Position numbers and translations under genes: made by a program
In this document: in pieces, positions 5,975 to 8,170 of the stretch
Numbering within the stretch: position 1 is the stretch's first letter
Layout of the letters: each line of letters begins with the position of its first letter
The notes under the pieces: model-generated
What the model was told of the DNA's origin: nothing
Databases searched by the model: none
Seen by the model: the letters and a program-made list of their open reading frames with translations, nothing else
NCBI GenBank assembly: GCA_029098065.1
Contig: JAQXNP010000186.1
Coordinates: forward strand, 1-8,170
Direction of reading: 5' to 3'
Source of the DNA: Clostridiales bacterium
Lineage (GTDB): Bacteria; Bacillota; Clostridia; Oscillospirales; Oscillospiraceae
Length of the DNA: 8,170 nt

Positions 5975-7879
5975 TCACCAACCGGTGTAGGCTGAGTCGG
6001 TCATGTACCCGGTAAAGACCACATCGCCTTCCTTCAGGCCGGAGGTGATCTCCACGTTGGATTCGTCGGAGAGGCCTGTGGTCACAACCACCGCGAAGAA
6101 GCCCTCGGGCATCTCCCAGGCGGGATCGGCGTCAATGGCCCGGTCATCGGCCTCGCCCTGAACAAAGCAGACCGTGGCAGTGCCCGACTCGGAGAAGGCG
6201 CCGGGGCCCATGCTGGAACCGCTGCCATCCATCATGTCCGCCGAGCCCGCATCGCCGACGGGATCGGAGAACGAGTCTTCTTCCCCGGCAGGTTCCGCGT
6301 CACTGGCGGCCATATCGCCGGATGCATCCATACCGCTCATGCTGTCTGCATCACCCATGGCGGTTCCGGCAGGCAGTGTGACATTCATTACCGCCTGGAT
6401 GGGAACGACCAGACAGTCGTTGGATTGGCTGGCGACAAAGGAGTAATTAATGTAGGAATTGGTCATGAGCATCCCGTCCGGATTGTCCACCACCACGGTG
6501 GCGGGGAATATGGCCACGCCGTTCTCCGCCTTGGCGGAGAGGGAGACCTGATCCATGGTTCCCATGTAATAGTTGCCCATCTGATCCTGGAGGTCCACGA
6601 ACATGCCGGTGGAGACATAGCCGATGTTCCGCTCATCGATGCTGATATCTACCAGCATGGTGGAGGTGTCCGCGATCTGGATGGCCGCGCCGGAGGGGAC
6701 TTCCTCTCCGGCGACAAGACCGCCCAGAGAAAGCACCTTGCCAGAGATGGGGGCCGACGCATGGTAATTCTCCAGCTTCTTCTGCGCGTCCTCCAGAGCG
6801 GTGACCGCTTCATCCACGGACTTCTGGGCCTCCCGAAGACTGTTCTGCTTGGCGGCAATGTCAGCCCGGGCGTCCTTGTCCCCCAGTTTCAGGATCAGCT
6901 GCCCGGCAGCGACATCGGCGTAGTTCATCAGATTGACCTGCTCCACCGGGCCGGCGTTTTTGACGGTGAGCTTCGTGGTCTCATAGTATTCCAATGTTCC
7001 GCTGTCATAGGGATAGACCGCCCCGCCGTCCGTGCCGGTGAGGGAGGCGGAGGCGGCCATCCCCTCGGTCAGGGTGCCGGGATTGTCCATGAGAAAGACC
7101 ACTTCAAAGGTTACCGAGCCCTCGGGAACCACGCGGCGGACATAGTTGACCTGTTCCACGGTAGCGGGGTAATCGGTCATCGCGGCGGGCAGAGTGATCC
7201 GGGCGGACTGGCCCGCCTGGATCTGCCCCTCATAGGCCCAGCTGTAATAAAGGCGGAGGCGCAGCTTGGTGTCGTTGACCACCGTGGCGATCGCATCACC
7301 CACCGACAGATCGTCCCCTACCTTAATATCCCGGTTGACGTCGATGAGTTTTCCGGCGTGGGGGGCGGTGACCGACAGGTCGGCCAGATCTTCGTTGAGC
7401 TTTTCCAGCTCCCGGTCATAGTCGGAGACTACTTCCTGGGCCTTGCGGACGTTTTCCTGGGCGGTGCGGACCGCATCCTGAGCGGTGGAGTCATCCAGAT
7501 TATAGAGAAGCTGGCCTTCCTCCACGTCATCGCCTTCCTGGACAAAAAGCTCCAGCACGGTATAGCCCGCTTCCGGCGTGACAGCGGCGGAATTCTTGGC
7601 CCGGGCAGTACCGGAGCCCTCCACCTTGCTCTGGATGGAGCCGCGATAGACCTCCTGGGTCATGACCTCGCCCAGCGCATTTTCTTCATCCACAAAGACA
7701 AATTTTTTCAACAGCACCACAGAAGTGATGATGACCGCCGCGGCTACCACCAGCGCAATGATCCGGCGGATGAGCTTTCTCCGCTTCTGCTTCTGCTCAT
7801 GGGTGGCGGGGGATTTCGGCTTCTTCGGCGGCGTGGGCTGGGAGGCCTGCTCGGCCACCGGAGTCTGCTGATCCAACAT
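5975..7879 (-). CDS. HlyD/MacA-type membrane adaptor with duplicated lipoyl-hairpin modules, 634 aa
   Basis: This is the adaptor (membrane fusion protein) expected to sit on the outer face of the membrane and bind the MacB-like permease. I chose the ATG at 7877-7879, because AGGAGGG (7887-7893) precedes it by 7 nt. A TTG at 7901-7903 would add 8 residues but lies only ~15 nt from the predicted transcription start. Residues ~1-38 are cytoplasmic and Lys/Arg/Pro-rich, and one membrane helix spans ~40-57. A first lipoyl-like half with an alpha-helical hairpin covers about 92-203 (TPEAGYTVLELFVQEGDDVEEG; TAPHAGKLIDV). A second complete one covers about 300-406 (VKNAGPVEQVNLMNYADVAAG; SAPISGKVLSLGGLVAGEEV). 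A beta-barrel at about 408-484 and a membrane-proximal domain at about 567-627 (ITSGLKEGDVVFTG) follow. Between them lies an acidic, Met-rich segment (about 508-565). The protein is longer than the usual ~370-450 aa because of the duplication and the insert. Confidence 0.92.
   Translation of the reverse strand: MLDQQTPVAEQASQPTPPKKPKSPATHEQKQKRRKLIRRIIALVVAAAVIITSVVLLKKFVFVDEENALGEVMTQEVYRGSIQSKVEGSGTARAKNSAAVTPEAGYTVLELFVQEGDDVEEGQLLYNLDDSTAQDAVRTAQENVRKAQEVVSDYDRELEKLNEDLADLSVTAPHAGKLIDVNRDIKVGDDLSVGDAIATVVNDTKLRLRLYYSWAYEGQIQAGQSARITLPAAMTDYPATVEQVNYVRRVVPEGSVTFEVVFLMDNPGTLTEGMAASASLTGTDGGAVYPYDSGTLEYYETTKLTVKNAGPVEQVNLMNYADVAAGQLILKLGDKDARADIAAKQNSLREAQKSVDEAVTALEDAQKKLENYHASAPISGKVLSLGGLVAGEEVPSGAAIQIADTSTMLVDISIDERNIGYVSTGMFVDLQDQMGNYYMGTMDQVSLSAKAENGVAIFPATVVVDNPDGMLMTNSYINYSFVASQSNDCLVVPIQAVMNVTLPAGTAMGDADSMSGMDASGDMAASDAEPAGEEDSFSDPVGDAGSADMMDGSGSSMGPGAFSESGTATVCFVQGEADDRAIDADPAWEMPEGFFAVVVTTGLSDESNVEITSGLKEGDVVFTGYMTDSAYTGW
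6185..6358 (-). other. Acidic, methionine-rich insert in the adaptor
   Basis: This part of the adaptor gene encodes about 58 residues dominated by Asp, Ser, Gly, Ala and Met. There are seven Met, about ten Asp and several Glu, and no Lys or Arg. It begins MGDADSMSGMDASGDM and splits the membrane-proximal domain between VVPIQAVMNV and TVCFVQGEADD. It is predicted to be disordered and extracytoplasmic. The GC-rich, repetitive codon pattern suggests expansion of simple sequence. No known domain is recognised. Confidence 0.7.
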
Positions 7880-7917
7880 TGACAGTCCCTCCTGGTATTT
7901 CAAATTCGATCCTCAGA

Positions 7918-7953
7918 TAAAGTAATTATAGGATACGCTCACGCGGGAGTCAA
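7918..7953 (-). promoter_or_regulatory. Sigma-A type promoter of the adaptor-ABC-SLH operon
   Basis: On the minus strand TTGACT (7953-7948) and TATAAT (7930-7925) are separated by exactly 17 bp. This is a near-perfect housekeeping promoter. The expected transcription start is near 7918, giving a leader of about 39 nt before the ATG at 7879, with the ribosome binding site well placed inside it. Confidence 0.85.
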
Positions 7954-7971
7954 AAACAAACCGGTGACAAA

Positions 7972-7990
7972 TTCTTAAGACTTTCTGAAG
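7972..7990. promoter_or_regulatory. Tandem 8-bp repeat, possible response-regulator site
   Basis: TTCTTAAG (7972-7979) and TTCTGAAG (7983-7990) match at 7 of 8 bases and start 11 bp apart, about one helical turn. They lie 19 bp upstream of the -35 box, roughly 54-72 bp before the predicted transcription start. That position and spacing suit an OmpR-family activator dimer. TCTTAAGA (7973-7980) is also palindromic. No regulator gene lies in the window, so the assignment is inference. Confidence 0.4.
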
Positions 7991-8114
7991 CCGTCTCCGC
8001 CTGCTTTTACACTTTAATATAGACGCAGGGCGAAGCGGAAAGTTTCCTGTTTTCAGAAAAAATTTTTGGCCGCCCCGCTAATTTTACGGTTGTGTTACAA
8101 ATGCCCAAACCCCA
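7991..8114. other. AT-rich intergenic sequence between the two divergent promoters
   Basis: No open frame with a ribosome binding site, no RNA gene and no convincing terminator is seen. There are short A/T runs (about 8057-8068) and a weak CCTGC/GCAGG inverted repeat around the TTTACACTTTAATATA stretch. The composition fits an upstream regulatory region. Confidence 0.4.
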
Positions 8115-8143
8115 TTGACGGCGGGAGGTTTCAGGTTTATGAT
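8115..8143 (+). promoter_or_regulatory. Outward promoter for a gene beyond the right edge
   Basis: TTGACG (8115-8120) and TATGAT (8138-8143) are separated by exactly 17 bp on the plus strand. The downstream sequence reaches a purine-rich AGGCGAGGGGAG (8153-8164) that could be a ribosome binding site just before the window ends. The gene it would serve is not visible and would diverge from the operon. Confidence 0.6.
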
Positions 8144-8170
8144 ATGCCCGTAAGGCGAGGGGAGTCATAC

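Noticed and set aside
6425..7882. Long plus-strand open frame (485 codons) opposite the adaptor gene
   Set aside because: It is rich in Gly, His and Asp in the way typical of antisense frames of GC-rich genes. It has no ribosome binding site or family motif, while the opposite strand has a clear HlyD-type protein.
7880..7903. Upstream TTG start that would extend the adaptor by 8 residues
   Set aside because: The predicted transcription start (about 7918) leaves too little leader, and the ATG at 7879 has a far better ribosome binding site at the right distance.
8144..8170. ATG at 8144 as the start of a plus-strand gene
   Set aside because: It overlaps the edge of the predicted -10 box and has no ribosome binding site. 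A start beyond the window end after the GAGGGGAG stretch is more likely.

Overview
The window looks like a piece of chromosome from a high-GC Clostridia species, most likely in the Oscillospiraceae (Flavonifractor/Intestinimonas/Oscillibacter-like). The basis is strong AGGAGG-type ribosome binding sites, a three-SLH cell-surface protein, a MacAB-like ABC cassette in an apparently monoderm setting, and the sequence style of the TrkH and phage-derived fragments. The taxon is an inference, since no rRNA or marker gene is present.

Layout. (1) 1-905, plus strand: the 3' part of a TrkH-family K+ uptake channel gene, whose start lies outside the window, closed by a strong intrinsic terminator (913-950). 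(2) 951-1715: a non-coding or degraded interval. It holds a phage tail-fibre-like C-terminal module broken by a one-base frameshift (1034-1446), an intrinsic terminator pointing left (1498-1527), and three copies of a TTTGGTAGAC direct repeat. (3) 1716-7879, minus strand: a compact four-gene unit transcribed right to left. The order is a membrane-anchored HlyD/MacA-type adaptor with a duplicated lipoyl/hairpin module, a MacB-type ATPase, a MacB/FtsX-type permease, and a secreted protein with three SLH domains. (4) 7880-8170: an intergenic region with a near-consensus promoter for the operon (TTGACT-N17-TATAAT, minus strand), a tandem 8-bp repeat upstream of it that resembles a response-regulator site, and an outward-facing promoter (TTGACG-N17-TATGAT) for a gene beyond the right edge.

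How it may work together. The adaptor, ATPase and permease form a MacAB-like export or stress machine. They are linked by a 10-nt gap with an overlapping Shine-Dalgarno sequence and by a 4-nt GTGA overlap. The SLH protein follows after only 56 bp, has its own good ribosome binding site, and has no terminator in front of it, so it is probably co-transcribed. A cell without an outer membrane has no TolC to dock to. An SLH protein held in the wall is therefore an attractive but unproven extracytoplasmic partner. This arrangement is the most interesting thing in the window. The phage-derived scar between the K+ channel gene and the operon is the second.
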